Shown: positions 5,567 to 5,706 of the stretch, piece by piece
Position numbering within the stretch: the stretch's first letter is position 1
How the letters are laid out: each line of letters begins with the position of its first letter
Source: Methylococcaceae bacterium
GTDB taxonomy: Bacteria > Pseudomonadota > Gammaproteobacteria > Methylococcales > Methylomonadaceae
Length of the DNA: 5,706 bases
NCBI GenBank assembly: GCA_003155565.1
Contig: PMDM01000468.1
Coordinates: 1-5,706, forward strand
Direction of reading: 5' to 3'
Translations under genes and position numbers: made by a program
Notes under the pieces: generated by a model
Database searches by the model: none
Told to the model about the DNA's origin: nothing
Seen by the model: only the letters and a program-made list of their open reading frames with translations

Positions 5567-5706
5567 AGTGTGGGTGTGAGTAAGGATTCGTGCTTTTTGG
5601 GCAATAAGCCAAATTATTATAAGTTTCTGCAATTATTCCAAACCTGACCTGCTCGCATTTCATAATTGTTTGCCAACCCTTGTTACGGCGGGCAGTAGGC
5701 TATGGG
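5567..5706. other. Non-coding edge sequence
   Basis: No convincing gene, RNA or terminator is seen here. The longest short frame is about 30 codons on the minus strand (ATG at 5663), with no recognisable product and no ribosome binding site. It is probably the distal upstream region of the EAL-HDOD gene. Confidence 0.5.

Noticed and set aside
5574..5663. 29-residue open frame on the minus strand near the window edge
   Set aside because: No ribosome binding site, no recognisable sequence, low-complexity AT-rich codons, and it lies in the upstream region of another gene.

Overview
The window looks like part of a motile Gram-negative genome, most likely a gammaproteobacterium. The evidence is a CheD with the wording usual in beta/gammaproteobacteria (LGSCVAAC, GGMNHFMLP), a stand-alone FliK_C/FlhB_C gene pair, a soluble GGDEF protein of a Pseudomonas-like type and an EAL-HDOD protein. 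The affinity is an impression from protein motifs and could not be searched. A methanotroph-like gammaproteobacterium is possible but unproven.

Layout. (1) 1-2035, plus strand: a tightly overlapped cluster of cheD (5' end cut by the window), a FliK-like protein and a small FlhB C-terminal-domain protein. The junctions are TGATG and ATGA overlaps, so translation is probably coupled. (2) 2036-2496: 461 bp without a convincing gene. It is dominated by a 319-bp segment (2118-2436) bounded by 17-nt inverted repeats that match at 16 of 17 positions. The right arm overlaps a good sigma70-type promoter for the next gene. (3) 2497-4074, plus strand: a cytoplasmic diguanylate cyclase with intact GGEEF and RxxD inhibitory site behind about 300 residues of helical N-terminal region. 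(4) 4075-4219: a convergent gap with nested AT-rich inverted repeats. (5) 4220-5419, minus strand: an EAL-HDOD (YuxH/CdgJ-type) protein. A TGTTATAAT extended -10 just upstream argues for the ATG at 5419 over an upstream in-frame GTG. (6) 5420-5706: leader and upstream region of that gene, with an imperfect inverted repeat and nothing else convincing.

Taken together, the window concerns motility and its control. CheD tunes chemoreceptors. The FliK-like and FlhB-like proteins resemble the two halves of the flagellar export substrate-specificity switch, here as a detached minimal pair. The convergent GGDEF and EAL-HDOD genes could make and degrade (or sense) cyclic di-GMP, which commonly controls flagella. 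The most unusual points are the detached FliK_C/FlhB_C pair, with the FlhB-like protein beginning almost exactly at the position of the FlhB self-cleavage site (NPTH replaced by NPPD), and the inverted-repeat-bounded segment that may supply the -35 box of the diguanylate cyclase.
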